A DNA stretch of 22,797 nucleotides, from assembly GCA_002293545.1 (NCBI GenBank), contig DBDL01000131.1, positions 1-22,797 of the forward strand, read 5' to 3'. Position 1 is the stretch's first letter. Every line of letters begins with the position of its first letter. Made by a program: the position numbers and the translations under genes. Below, piece by piece: positions 8,150 to 15,541 of this stretch. The stretch is from Lachnoclostridium sp. UBA933. GTDB taxonomy: Bacteria > Bacillota > Clostridia > Lachnospirales > Lachnospiraceae. The notes below the pieces were generated by a model. The model was not told where the DNA came from and made no database searches. It saw nothing but the letters and a program-made list of their open reading frames with translations.

Positions 8150-8827
8150 CTAACCCCTTTCCCTGCTTATTTTATATCCAACGTTGCGTACCGTCTTGAT
8201 ATGATTTCCCGAATCCCCTAATTTTTTCCGTAATGTTTTAATATGCATATCCACTGTACGGCTTTCTCCCTCATAATCAAACCCCCATACCCTGTCCATA
8301 AGTTTCTCCCTGGACAGTACGATATCTATATTCGCCAGTAAATATTTTAATAGTTCGTATTCTTTATACGTAAGATCCACCGTCTTTTTTTTCACCTTGA
8401 CCGAATGCTTGGCATCGTCAAGCGCGATTTCCTCAAATTGATACTTTGCCGGGGAAACTTCCGGCTGTAGTCTGCGTAACAGAGCCTTGACACGTGATAC
8501 CAGTTCCATAATCCCAAACGGTTTGGTAATATAATCATCCGCACCCATATCCAAACCTTTTACTTTATCAATTTCCGATGATTTTGCCGTAACCATAATA
8601 ATCGGGATTTTTTTTGTTTCCTGATTGATACGTAACCGCTTGAGTATTTCCAATCCGCTTTCACCCGGAAGCATAATATCCAATATAATCAGTTCCGCAC
8701 TTTCTTTCTTCAAAGCACTAAACAGCGCACTGCCGGTTTCAAACCCCTGAACCCGATAACCGCTGTTTTGTAAGGCGTATTCTTCTAAATCCTGGATATT
8801 TGTATCGTCCTCCACAATAAAAATCAT
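8150..8827 (-). CDS. PhoB/PhoP-type response regulator (OmpR family)
   Basis: Two-component transcription factor of 225 residues. The receiver domain has the acidic pair D7-D8, phosphoacceptor D50 (LIILDIMLPGESG), T80 and K102 (ITKPFG). The C-terminal winged helix has the OmpR-type YKEYELLKYLLAN...REKLMDRVWG and the recognition region RTVDMHIKTLRKKL. It is encoded between phoU and the PhoR-like kinase and most likely binds the TTTACA repeats upstream of pstS, giving autoregulation of the whole operon. The ATG at 8827 has a modest ribosome site (AAGGAAA, then GGTGAT). The upstream 46 bp contain a repeat that also runs into the end of phoU. Confidence 0.9.
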   Translation of the reverse strand: MIFIVEDDTNIQDLEEYALQNSGYRVQGFETGSALFSALKKESAELIILDIMLPGESGLEILKRLRINQETKKIPIIMVTAKSSEIDKVKGLDMGADDYITKPFGIMELVSRVKALLRRLQPEVSPAKYQFEEIALDDAKHSVKVKKKTVDLTYKEYELLKYLLANIDIVLSREKLMDRVWGFDYEGESRTVDMHIKTLRKKLGDSGNHIKTVRNVGYKISRERG

Positions 8828-8848
8828 CCAATCACCATTTCCTTACCA

Positions 8849-8927
8849 TTCAAGCCGCTAATATCCTGCTTATCAAATCACTAATATCTTACCAATCAAG
8901 TCGCCAATATCCTGCTTATCAAATCAC
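8849..8927. repeat. 23-bp-period tandem repeat at the phoU 3' end
   Basis: Three full 23-bp units (8849-8871, 8872-8894, 8895-8917) and a partial fourth (8918-8927) share a core close to ATCAARTCRCYAATATCYT. Units 1 and 3, and units 2 and 4, are more alike, so it can also be read as a 46-bp repeat (8842-8887 and 8888-8933). The last 9 bases lie inside the end of the phoU coding sequence. The period is not a multiple of three and the region between the genes is not open. Confidence 0.75.
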
Positions 8928-9575
8928 ACGCTCATCCTTATGCACTCCCGTGATGGAAAAAACAACCCATTCACTTATATTCTCAGCGTGATCGCCGATA
9001 CGCTCAAAATACTTGGCAATCATGAGTAAATCCAGAACTTGCTCTCCGTTTTCCTTGTCCATAACGACAGCATTGGCAATCGCATGTTTTACTTCAACAA
9101 ATAAATTATCTACAATATCATCCATATCGGCAACCTGGTCAGCAAGCTTTAAATCCTCGCTAAGGTATGCATTCATACATTTATCCAGCATTTTTGTCGT
9201 TGTTTCTGCCATTTTCATTAAACAATCCAATATATCCTGATACTCAATTTTATTAAGTATCAGAACGATTTCCGATATATCGGCGGCATGATCACCGATC
9301 CGCTCCATATCCGTCACCATTTTCAATGCGGAAGAAACCCTCCGTAAATCTCCTGCCACCGGGGTTTGCTGTAAAAGTAAATGCAGACAGGCAGACTCAA
9401 TCTCCTTTTCTTTGTGATCAATGATAGAATCCGCATCAATGATTTCTTTTGCCTTCTCTTTGTCCATTGTCTTTAATGCTTCAATGGCATTATGAATGGC
9501 ATCTTGAATAAGTATTCCCATCTGATGCAGGCTTTTATTTAATTCTTCAAGCTGCTTGATAAAAAGTTCTCTCAT
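8919..9575 (-). CDS. phoU: Phosphate-specific transport system accessory protein PhoU
   Basis: Cytoplasmic regulator that couples Pst transporter status to the PhoR kinase. The 218 residues form two PhoU helical-bundle repeats, each with the metal-binding signature, here MERIGDHAADISE and FERIGDHAENISEW. Length is normal. The ATG (9575-9573) shares one base with the TAA stop of pstB (TAATG), so translation is probably coupled. The last codons lie in a 23-bp-period repeat, so the C-terminal tail (HKDERVI) may have been created or altered by repeat expansion. Confidence 0.95.
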   Translation of the reverse strand: MRELFIKQLEELNKSLHQMGILIQDAIHNAIEALKTMDKEKAKEIIDADSIIDHKEKEIESACLHLLLQQTPVAGDLRRVSSALKMVTDMERIGDHAADISEIVLILNKIEYQDILDCLMKMAETTTKMLDKCMNAYLSEDLKLADQVADMDDIVDNLFVEVKHAIANAVVMDKENGEQVLDLLMIAKYFERIGDHAENISEWVVFSITGVHKDERVI

Positions 9576-10327
9576 TATCCGAACCTCCCTGTAATATATT
9601 CTTCGGTCTTATTATTTCTGGGATGTGAAAAAATCTCCGTCGTCTGATTACACTCAATCATTTCCCCGAGGAGGAAAAATGCCGTTGTATCCGATATTCT
9701 TGCCGCTTGCTTCATGTTATGTGTGACGTTCGCAATCGTATATTCTTTTTTCAGTTCTTCTGCCAGTTCCTCTATTTTCAATGTGGAGATCGGATCCAGC
9801 GCACTGGTCGGCTCATCCATCAAAAGCACCTTGGGTTTTACTGCCAAGGCCCTTGCAATACATAATCTCTGCTGCTGTCCCCCGGATAAACCAAGTGCAC
9901 TTTTTTTCAGCCGGTCCTTTAGCTCCTCCCATATGGCTGCTTTGTTCAAGGCGTCCTCTACGATATCATCCAAATCCTTCTTTTTCCGTATCCCGTGTGT
10001 CCGGGGTCCGTATGCAACGTTGTCGTATACACTCATCGGAAACGGATTAGGTTTTTGAAAGACCATTCCTACTTCCTTACGTAGTATGTTTACGTCATAA
10101 TCCTGATAAATATTTTTTCCCTCTAAGAGGAACTCCCCTTCGATTTTACACCCCTCCACCAAATCATTCATGCGGTTGATGCTTTTCAGCAACGTGGATT
10201 TCCCGCAGCCGGAAGGTCCGATCAATGCGGTAATTTCATGTTTCGGGATGTTCATATTTATATTCTTCAGTGCCTTAAAATCATTGTAATGTAAATCTGC
10301 GTTTTTAATCTCTATGATGTTTTCCAT
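9575..10327 (-). CDS. pstB: Phosphate ABC transporter ATP-binding protein PstB
   Basis: ATPase of the PstSCAB high-affinity phosphate importer, 250 residues from the chosen start. Walker A is GPSGCGKST, the Q loop lies in [20 protein letters not shown] (typical of PstB), the ABC signature is LSGGQQQR, and Walker B is [12 protein letters not shown] with H in VTHN. The open frame continues 146 codons further upstream, but that part is a shadow of pstA. The ATG at 10327 is chosen because AAGGAG lies about 7 bases upstream; an ATG two codons earlier overlaps that ribosome site. It overlaps the end of pstA by 16 bp and phoU by 1 bp. Confidence 0.95.
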   Translation of the reverse strand: MENIIEIKNADLHYNDFKALKNINMNIPKHEITALIGPSGCGKSTLLKSINRMNDLVEGCKIEGEFLLEGKNIYQDYDVNILRKEVGMVFQKPNPFPMSVYDNVAYGPRTHGIRKKKDLDDIVEDALNKAAIWEELKDRLKKSALGLSGGQQQRLCIARALAVKPKVLLMDEPTSALDPISTLKIEELAEELKKEYTIANVTHNMKQAARISDTTAFFLLGEMIECNQTTEIFSHPRNNKTEEYITGRFG

Positions 10328-11166
10328 TGGCATCTCCTTGCTATCACGCCAGACAATGCATTCATTCCGATAACAATAACGATCAATACCACTGCCGTTG
10401 CGTATGCTTGTTTTGTATAAAGCCCTTCCCCAATCAATACATATAAATGAACTGCCAGCGTTCTTCCCGATGAAAATAACCCGTCCGAACCCGGAATATT
10501 GGCAACGGTTCCCGCCGTATAAATAAGCGCCGCTGTTTCTCCGACGATTCTTCCCATGGCTAATACAATCCCGCTTAAAATACCGGGTACCGCCGAAGGC
10601 AGAATCACAATAAATACCGTTCGTAATTTCCCCGCTCCAAGTCCGAAGCTTCCTTCCCTGAAAGAATCCGGAACTGCCAGCAGCGCTTCCTCTGTTGTCC
10701 TCATAATGATCGGAAGCACCATAATTGCCAATGTAAATGCCCCTGCCAGAATCGACAGCCGCCATCCCATTGCTGTTACAAAAAACAGCATTCCAAACAA
10801 ACCGTATACGATTGACGGAATCCCCGCCAGTGTTTCTGTTGTCACCCGAATCACCTTTACAAACCGGTTTCCCCGTTTTGCGTATTCGACCAGAAAGATA
10901 GCGGAAAAAATGCCAATCGGTATGGCAATCGCCAGCGATACCACGGTCATAATAACCGTATTAATCAATGCGGGCGTCAGCGATACATTATCGGTATTAT
11001 ACTCCCATGCAAACAGGTCCGGCTTCAAATTCGGGATTCCCATAATCAATATATACCCCAGTATAAAAGCAATCATTAAACATGTAATTCCCGCCGCAAT
11101 ATGTACAATACCTTTCAAAAACACGCTGAATGTAAATCTCTTTTCTCCATTTCTTTTTCGTCCCAT
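10312..11166 (-). CDS. pstA: Phosphate ABC transporter permease PstA
   Basis: Inner-membrane permease of the phosphate importer, 284 residues with about six hydrophobic segments, the first at about 17-35. The coupling loop that contacts PstB is visible as [19 protein letters not shown]. The start ATG at 11166 has a GAGAGG ribosome site. It pairs with PstC and ends 16 bp inside pstB. Unlike the tightly packed neighbours, it is separated from pstC by 176 bp holding a tandem repeat and hairpins. Confidence 0.94.
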   Translation of the reverse strand: MGRKRNGEKRFTFSVFLKGIVHIAAGITCLMIAFILGYILIMGIPNLKPDLFAWEYNTDNVSLTPALINTVIMTVVSLAIAIPIGIFSAIFLVEYAKRGNRFVKVIRVTTETLAGIPSIVYGLFGMLFFVTAMGWRLSILAGAFTLAIMVLPIIMRTTEEALLAVPDSFREGSFGLGAGKLRTVFIVILPSAVPGILSGIVLAMGRIVGETAALIYTAGTVANIPGSDGLFSSGRTLAVHLYVLIGEGLYTKQAYATAVVLIVIVIGMNALSGVIARRCQWKTS

Positions 11167-11198
11167 ATTTTTCCTCTCTCACCTTGCAGAAAAGCTCT

Positions 11199-11280
11199 GT
11201 CAACTTCTGTTCTCGTCAGCTTCTGTACCCGTCAATTTCTGTATCCATCAACTTTTCCATCCCATCAGCTTCTGCCCTGC
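11199..11280. repeat. 16-17 bp degenerate tandem repeat, five units, between pstC and pstA
   Basis: Five consecutive units start at 11199, 11215, 11231, 11247 and 11264. Examples are GTCAACTTCTGTTCTC, GTCAGCTTCTGTACCC and GTCAATTTCTGTATCC. The unit length is not divisible by three and the frames contain stops, so it is not a coding repeat. It would be transcribed in the pst mRNA leader of pstA. Confidence 0.75.
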
Positions 11281-11298
11281 AGCCTTTCGTCCATCAAT

Positions 11299-11327
11299 CG
11301 CGGAGCGAGTTCCTCTCCGCGGAACTC
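11299..11327. promoter_or_regulatory. Two mutually exclusive hairpins in the pstC-pstA gap
   Basis: CGCGGAG (11299-11305) can pair with CTCCGCG (11315-11321). Alternatively GAGTTCC (11307-11313) can pair with GGAACTC (11321-11327). Both are perfect 7-bp stems with 9- and 7-base loops, and they cannot form together. No T run follows on the minus strand, so this is unlikely to be a plain terminator; it may be an RNA processing or stability element. Confidence 0.4.
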
Positions 11328-11342
11328 AGACGGGCGCATTCC

Positions 11343-12197
11343 TCAGCCGCCCGCTTTTTTCAGGAGTGAGAAACATAAATTGATAATCAGTATAAATACG
11401 AATAATACCACTCCTGTCGCTATCAGTACCTCCCTGTGAAGACCTGTCGCATATCCCATCTCAATAACGATATTCGCCGTCATCGTACGCACCCCTTTTA
11501 ATAAATCCGACGGTATTCTTGCCTGATTTCCGGCAACCATAATCACCGCCATGGTTTCACCGATTGCACGTCCGACACCCAAAATAACAGCGGCTACGAT
11601 TCCCGATTTTGCCGCGGGGATTACGACAAAAAAGATACTCCGCTCATGAGTGGCACCCAAGGCAAGCGAACCTTCATAATAGCTTTCCGGCACCGCCGTC
11701 ATTGCCGAAGCGGATACGGATATAATCGTAGGCAGTATCATAATACCCAGCAGTAAAGACGCCGTCAATATACTGTTTCCGTTTCCTCCAAAAACATTGG
11801 ACGTAAACGGCACCAGAACCATTAAACCGAAAAAACCGTAGATAACCGATGGAATCCCCGCCAATAAGCTAATAGCCGGATTCAAAATTTTTTTTGTTTT
11901 TCCTTTTGCATATTTGACCATATAAACCGCCGTCAGCAGTCCAAGCGGCACACCTGCAACGATTGCCCCCGCCGTAACATAAATACTGCCGAGTATCATC
12001 GGCAGTATTCCATACTCCGCAACCGCGTCGGTCGGCTTCCATTGCGTTCCCAAAAGAAACTTGAAAATACCGGCCTCACTTATTGCCGGAATGCCATTTG
12101 CAAAAAGGAAAACACAAATCAATGCCACTGCTAAGACCGATGTCAGTGCCGAAACAAAAAACAATGCCTGCATTCCTTTTTCTTTCCATTTGCTCAT
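11343..12197 (-). CDS. pstC: Phosphate ABC transporter permease PstC
   Basis: Second membrane permease of PstSCAB, 284 residues with about six hydrophobic segments; TM1 is near residues 11-34. The coupling loop is VILGVGRAIGETMAVIMVAGN. Family features such as AGIPSVIYGFFGL and the Ser/Ala-rich segment before ESYYEGSLALGA are present. Start ATG at 12197 has a GGAGAA ribosome site. It follows pstS by 48 bp. Confidence 0.95.
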   Translation of the reverse strand: MSKWKEKGMQALFFVSALTSVLAVALICVFLFANGIPAISEAGIFKFLLGTQWKPTDAVAEYGILPMILGSIYVTAGAIVAGVPLGLLTAVYMVKYAKGKTKKILNPAISLLAGIPSVIYGFFGLMVLVPFTSNVFGGNGNSILTASLLLGIMILPTIISVSASAMTAVPESYYEGSLALGATHERSIFFVVIPAAKSGIVAAVILGVGRAIGETMAVIMVAGNQARIPSDLLKGVRTMTANIVIEMGYATGLHREVLIATGVVLFVFILIINLCFSLLKKAGG

Positions 12198-12245
12198 GGG
12201 TCATTCTCCTTCATTGTATGTACGTATTCCGCACGATATCTGGTT

Positions 12246-13097
12246 TCACATATCATCCCAAACAGTAACCGCACCCGTATAAATGGATTTTACCTGATCC
12301 ATCGACATATCTTCTACTTCATTTTCTTTGTTTACAATCACTACGATTCCGTCAGTAGCAATAACAGTAGGTGTTACACCCTCTGCCAGTTCTTCGTCGG
12401 TCAATTCTCTGGAAGCCATGCCGATATCACAAGTTCCTTCGATTGCGGAAGTCACTCCGGTAGAAGAATCGCTTTGCTGAATATCAATCTCCGCACCCGG
12501 ATTCAATGCGATATACGCTTCTTTTAGCTTTTCCATAAGCGGCGTTACGGAAGATGAACCAGCCACTACTATTTTCCCTTTTTGATCAGCCGCCGTATAC
12601 GGAGTCGAATTATCAAGCTTTATGTATGTTTCTGCTTCTACTACGGCCTGACCTTCCGCACTCAGCATAAAAGTCATAAAATCCTTTGCCAAATCGGATA
12701 TTTCCGCTTTTGTTACGATATGAAACGGTCTGGACACTTTATAACTGCCTGATTTGATATTCCCGACCGTTGCTTCCGCACCGTCAATTTTTACAGGTTT
12801 TACGGTGTCGTTCAACGAACCTAACGATAGATACCCAATCGAATTTTCATCTCCTGCAACTGTCGTCATCATAACGGAGGTACTTGATATCGTTACCGCT
12901 TCCGACGTCGTTTTATCCTGCTTATTTCCGTCCGCGTCTTTTTCTTCAACCCCGAACAGTTCAATAAATGCGCCTCTTGTGCCCGAACCTTCTTCTCTGG
13001 TTACTACCGAAATATCACTGGATGCATTTCCGCAGCCTGTTACCAGCAACCCAACAATCAATAAACAACAACCAAATACTTTCCATGATTTTTTCAT
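12246..13097 (-). CDS. pstS: Phosphate-binding lipoprotein PstS with circularly permuted domain order
   Basis: Extracellular phosphate receptor of the Pst importer, 283 residues. A lipoprotein signal ends at LVTGC (Cys22). In usual PstS the GSSSVTPLME segment is near the N terminus and the REEGSGTR segment follows the YTG..TVW segment. Here ISVVTREEGSGTRGAF comes first (29-44), then the SIGYLSLG region, and the normal N-terminal half follows (VAGSSSVTPLMEKL at 178-191, SRELTDEE, TDGIVVIV), ending at IYTGAVTVWDDM. The join falls where the two halves meet in canonical proteins, so it looks like a clean permutation rather than a truncation. The phosphate-binding Ser/Thr, Arg and Asp motifs all remain. 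ATG at 13097 has a consensus AGGAGG. First gene of the operon. Confidence 0.9.
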   Translation of the reverse strand: MKKSWKVFGCCLLIVGLLVTGCGNASSDISVVTREEGSGTRGAFIELFGVEEKDADGNKQDKTTSEAVTISSTSVMMTTVAGDENSIGYLSLGSLNDTVKPVKIDGAEATVGNIKSGSYKVSRPFHIVTKAEISDLAKDFMTFMLSAEGQAVVEAETYIKLDNSTPYTAADQKGKIVVAGSSSVTPLMEKLKEAYIALNPGAEIDIQQSDSSTGVTSAIEGTCDIGMASRELTDEELAEGVTPTVIATDGIVVIVNKENEVEDMSMDQVKSIYTGAVTVWDDM

Positions 13098-13186
13098 TTT
13101 TTTCCTCCTGGGATCTCATGATATTTTTATATATTCCACTATTTTGTCTGTCTTTTGAACAGGACACCATCATCGTATCTCAATCA

Positions 13187-13226
13187 AGTAAAAGGGAACA
13201 GTGTCTTTGTGTAAAATTTGTGTAAA
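13187..13226 (-). promoter_or_regulatory. Pho box and probable pst operon promoter
   Basis: On the minus strand TTTACA-N5-TTTACA (13226-13210) matches the TT(A/T/C)ACA direct repeat with 5-bp spacing known for PhoP binding in Bacillus. The proximal copy also fits a -35 box (5 of 6 to TTGACA), followed after 17 bp by TTTACT (13192-13187) as a weak -10. This would place an activator site on the promoter, with a leader of roughly 80 bases to pstS. The -10 is the least certain part. Confidence 0.65.
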
Positions 13227-13252
13227 GTCTTTTCGTTTGGTACATGATGTGG

Positions 13253-13263
13253 TATAGTATAGT
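13253..13263 (+). promoter_or_regulatory. Possible -10 region for the DUF4321 gene
   Basis: Two overlapping TATAGT hexamers (13253-13258 and 13258-13263) stand about 30 bp before the ATG at 13291, without a good -35 at 17 bp. They lie 27 bp beyond the Pho box in the opposite direction. Confidence 0.35.
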
Positions 13264-13290
13264 CAATACACAAACGGAGGTACGATATAT

Positions 13291-13548
13291 ATGGCTCGAA
13301 CCGGAAAGAATACCTGGGCACTTTTTTTATTGTTGTTAGCGGGAGTTGTGATTGGAGGGTTCATCGGGCATTTGACAAAAAATATCAGCGGACTTTGGTG
13401 GCTGGATTACGGGAAAGTTTTTGGACTCAGTAAACCGGTTGTTTTGGATATCGGCGTTATCGTCCTGACCTTTGGTTTTACCATTAAAATAACAATTGCA
13501 AGTATTATCGGAATTGTTATCGCCGCTTTTATTTATCGGAAGATATGA
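13291..13548 (+). CDS. DUF4321 family small membrane protein
   Basis: An 85-residue protein with two clear membrane helices (about 10-25 and 52-81) flanking a short loop with LWWLDYGKVFGL. This matches my memory of the DUF4321 family, which is common in Clostridia and has no established function. A charged MARTGKN start precedes TM1, and the chain ends in YRKI just after TM2. The ATG has a GGAGG ribosome site 8-9 bases upstream. It is divergent from pstS and alone in its transcription unit here. Confidence 0.75.
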   Translation: MARTGKNTWALFLLLLAGVVIGGFIGHLTKNISGLWWLDYGKVFGLSKPVVLDIGVIVLTFGFTIKITIASIIGIVIAAFIYRKI

Positions 13549-13649
13549 TGGCAGACGCGGTATTGACTGTATGTTACATCTCCGGATCGCATGAAATTGG
13601 GGAAAGAAAGTCAGACAAATAAAAAATGTATGATCAATTAAAGTTTTCC

Positions 13650-13678
13650 TTGATATTGTGTCAAAGATATGTTAGAAT
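13650..13678 (+). promoter_or_regulatory. Strong promoter without a downstream gene, convergent on apbE
   Basis: TTGATA (13650-13655) and TAGAAT (13673-13678) are separated by exactly 17 bp. Transcripts would start near 13686 and run antisense into apbE. The only nearby reading frame on this strand is a 9-codon MKILRNPYE at about 13726. GTGTCA (13658-13663) and TGACAC (13685-13690) form an inverted repeat around the -10, resembling an operator. Confidence 0.5.
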
Positions 13679-13736
13679 AAATAATGACACCTTTCTTCCA
13701 ACGAAAAGAAAACGAATAGATCAACGATGAAAATAC

Positions 13737-14711
13737 TTAGGAATCCGTACGAATGATTTTCCCGTCTTTCCTTAGCAGTATCATATCAAAGCCGGAAAGA
13801 CTTTTATGAAGCTCTACCGCTTTTTCACTTCCCAAAGTAAAAAGTGCCGTAGATAATCCATCCGCATCGGTACTATGATCCGCGATAACCGTTACGGAAA
13901 TTAAATCGCTGTTTACAGGAGCTGCTGTACGTTTATCCATGATATGATGGTAGTTTTTTCCTCCTTTTTCAAAAGACCTATCATAGCTTCCGGATGTTAC
14001 AACAGCTCTGTTTTTTATTGGAATCGTATCCAAAAAGCTTCCTTTTTCCAGCGGATTTTTAATGGCAATTTGAAACGATTCTCCATTGGGTTTTGTTCCT
14101 AACGTTTTTATGTCGCCGCCCAGTGATACAATTGCTGATTTCATCCCCATATTCCGAAACAAATCAATCACTTCATCGGCGGCATATCCTTTTGCAATCC
14201 CACCCAGGTCAAGCCGCATTCCTTTATCTAACAAGACGGATTTGTCTTTACATCTGATTTTCCGGTAATCAACCAGTTTCTTCAAATTATTTCGCTCTTC
14301 TTCCTCCGGCACACGATATTCCTTACTTGTAAATCCCCATGCCTTTACAATCGGAAAAATACTGATATCAAACATCCCTCCTGTTTTTTCCGATAATTCA
14401 ATGCTCTTTTTGATCAGCCGGAACGTATCTTCTGAAACTGAAATCGGCTGTCCGGAATCCGCATCATGATTAATCCGATAAATATCACTTTCCTTCCGGT
14501 TCACTGAAAACAGCTTTTCAAACTCTCTGATTTTTTTCTCTGCGGCGGCAATCGCTTTTTCTCCGTCTATATCATATACAGTCAAGTCCATAACGGTATC
14601 CATCGCAAAAATCTGTGATGTATATTTATATTCATTCTGTTTATCTGTTTTTTGCATATCACACCCAATGCAAAAGACCATGACAAATAAAATCAAAATT
14701 TTTTCTTTCAT
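13737..14711 (-). CDS. apbE: FAD:protein FMN transferase ApbE (lipoprotein)
   Basis: Mg-dependent flavin transferase that links FMN to a Ser/Thr of target proteins such as Rnf or Nqr subunits outside the membrane. A lipoprotein signal ends at FCIGC. Family motifs present are YxFDTVMDL-like AMDTVMDLTVYD, LGGIAKGYAADEV, SLGGDIKTLG, the HHIMDKRTAAPV metal-site region and DADGLSTALFTLG. Length is about 324 residues, slightly short but complete. I chose the ATG at 14711; a TTG at 14723 is in frame and closer to the AAGGA ribosome site, so four extra residues are possible. Downstream of queH on the same strand. No obvious flavinylated partner lies in the window. Confidence 0.9.
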   Translation of the reverse strand: MKEKILILFVMVFCIGCDMQKTDKQNEYKYTSQIFAMDTVMDLTVYDIDGEKAIAAAEKKIREFEKLFSVNRKESDIYRINHDADSGQPISVSEDTFRLIKKSIELSEKTGGMFDISIFPIVKAWGFTSKEYRVPEEEERNNLKKLVDYRKIRCKDKSVLLDKGMRLDLGGIAKGYAADEVIDLFRNMGMKSAIVSLGGDIKTLGTKPNGESFQIAIKNPLEKGSFLDTIPIKNRAVVTSGSYDRSFEKGGKNYHHIMDKRTAAPVNSDLISVTVIADHSTDADGLSTALFTLGSEKAVELHKSLSGFDMILLRKDGKIIRTDS

Positions 14712-14778
14712 AGAATAAAACAATCCTTTCCTTTCTTACCCGGTATTTCCGAAGGACGAAACCCGCCCCGGATTATTT

Positions 14779-14801
14779 CCCCTGATTTTTTACATCAAGG
14801 G
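14779..14801 (-). promoter_or_regulatory. Hairpin over the queH stop codon
   Basis: On the minus strand CCCTTGAT pairs with ATCAGGGG (8 bp with one G-T pair, 7-base loop). The stem includes the queH stop. No T tract follows, so it is more likely a weak attenuator or mRNA 3'-end element than a full terminator between queH and apbE. Confidence 0.3.
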
Positions 14802-15400
14802 TGTCCGGAAAACTCACAGCCACAAAAATTCTGCCGATATAAATGATATTGATTGGATAACTGAATGCTCTTTCGGTATCCATCCCTTTTTTTGAAATCC
14901 GACGGGAGATACTCAATTTCATACTCTCTTGCCAGATTTTCACCGGTTTTCATCAGGATATCCGCATTTTTATGCGGACTGACCGACAGTGTTGTGCAAA
15001 ACATAGGAAACCCTTGTGCCGCCGCCGTTTTTGCTGTTTCACGAAGACGAAGCCCATAGCAGCGTTCACAGCGTTTTCCTCCCTCCGGGATTTGCTCCAT
15101 CCCTTTTACCGCATCAAAAAAATCTTCCGGCCGATAATCTGCCGGAATCCACGCGATCGGTTCTGGGAAAGGATATTCTGACAAAAAACGTTTTTCTTCC
15201 AAAATCCTTTTTTCGTATTCTTCCGGGTTTGTAATGTTAGGATTATAGAAAAAGACAGATATCCGAAAATACCGGTTCAGATATTCCAGCGTATAACTGC
15301 TGCACGGAGCACAGCAGCAATGTAATAACAGCTCCGGCTTATTTGTTAAAGAATTGATTTTATTATCTAATTCCTTTTGATAGTTTCTTTTCAGTGGCAT
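14795..15400 (-). CDS. queH: Epoxyqueuosine reductase QueH
   Basis: Catalyses the last step of queuosine synthesis in tRNA, reducing epoxyqueuosine; the non-cobalamin alternative to QueG. The 201 residues carry the family cysteines: HCCCAPC (27-33), C111-x2-C114 (KRCERCYGLR), and C193-x-C195 (NFCGCEFS), expected to bind an iron-sulfur cluster and a second metal site. LSVSPHKN and FKKRDGYRKSIQLSNQYHLYRQ are also typical. The frame opens nine codons earlier (15427), but the ATG at 15400 is preferred because AAGGA lies upstream and the protein then begins PLKRNYQKEL as in relatives. No other queuosine gene is nearby, suggesting salvage or a scattered pathway. Confidence 0.92.
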   Translation of the reverse strand: MPLKRNYQKELDNKINSLTNKPELLLHCCCAPCSSYTLEYLNRYFRISVFFYNPNITNPEEYEKRILEEKRFLSEYPFPEPIAWIPADYRPEDFFDAVKGMEQIPEGGKRCERCYGLRLRETAKTAAAQGFPMFCTTLSVSPHKNADILMKTGENLAREYEIEYLPSDFKKRDGYRKSIQLSNQYHLYRQNFCGCEFSGHP

Positions 15401-15434
15401 TTTGTATTTCCTTATATTTTTTATCATGAAATCA

Positions 15435-15463
15435 TTGGAAAAGGTTATACTGTATATTATATT
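15435..15463 (+). promoter_or_regulatory. Promoter for the phospholipase-like gene
   Basis: TTGGAA (15435-15440), 17 bp, TATATT (15458-15463), pointing to the gene at 15542. Its -10 overlaps the -10 of the opposite queH promoter. Confidence 0.5.
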
Positions 15464-15484
15464 AGAAAATTTTCAAACCGTAAA
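15456..15484 (-). promoter_or_regulatory. Promoter for queH
   Basis: On the minus strand TTTACG (15484-15479), 17 bp, TATAAT (15461-15456), a perfect -10. Transcription would start near 15449 and give a leader of about 50 bases. Shares four bases with the opposing -10. Confidence 0.6.
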
Positions 15485-15541
15485 GGCTTGTCTTATATTT
15501 TCATAGTAATCAGAGAATAGGAATAAAATCAGGAGGAGATT

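Noticed and set aside
8842..8933. CRISPR array
   Set aside because: Units are contiguous and degenerate without unique spacers, overlap a coding end, and no cas genes are present.
10328..10765. N-terminal extension giving PstB 396 residues
   Set aside because: The extra part overlaps pstA in another frame, has no ABC features, and a proper ribosome site precedes the ATG at 10327.
11199..11280. CRISPR array or coding repeat
   Set aside because: The 16-17 bp units have no spacers, and the frames contain stops with a period not divisible by three.
10556..11383. 275-codon plus-strand open frame antisense to pstA and the pstC-pstA gap
   Set aside because: It is the mirror of a clear permease, runs through the 16-bp tandem repeat, and shows no family motif or ribosome site.
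15401..15427. Longer QueH start at 15427
   Set aside because: No good ribosome site there; the ATG at 15400 has AAGGA upstream and gives the usual N terminus.
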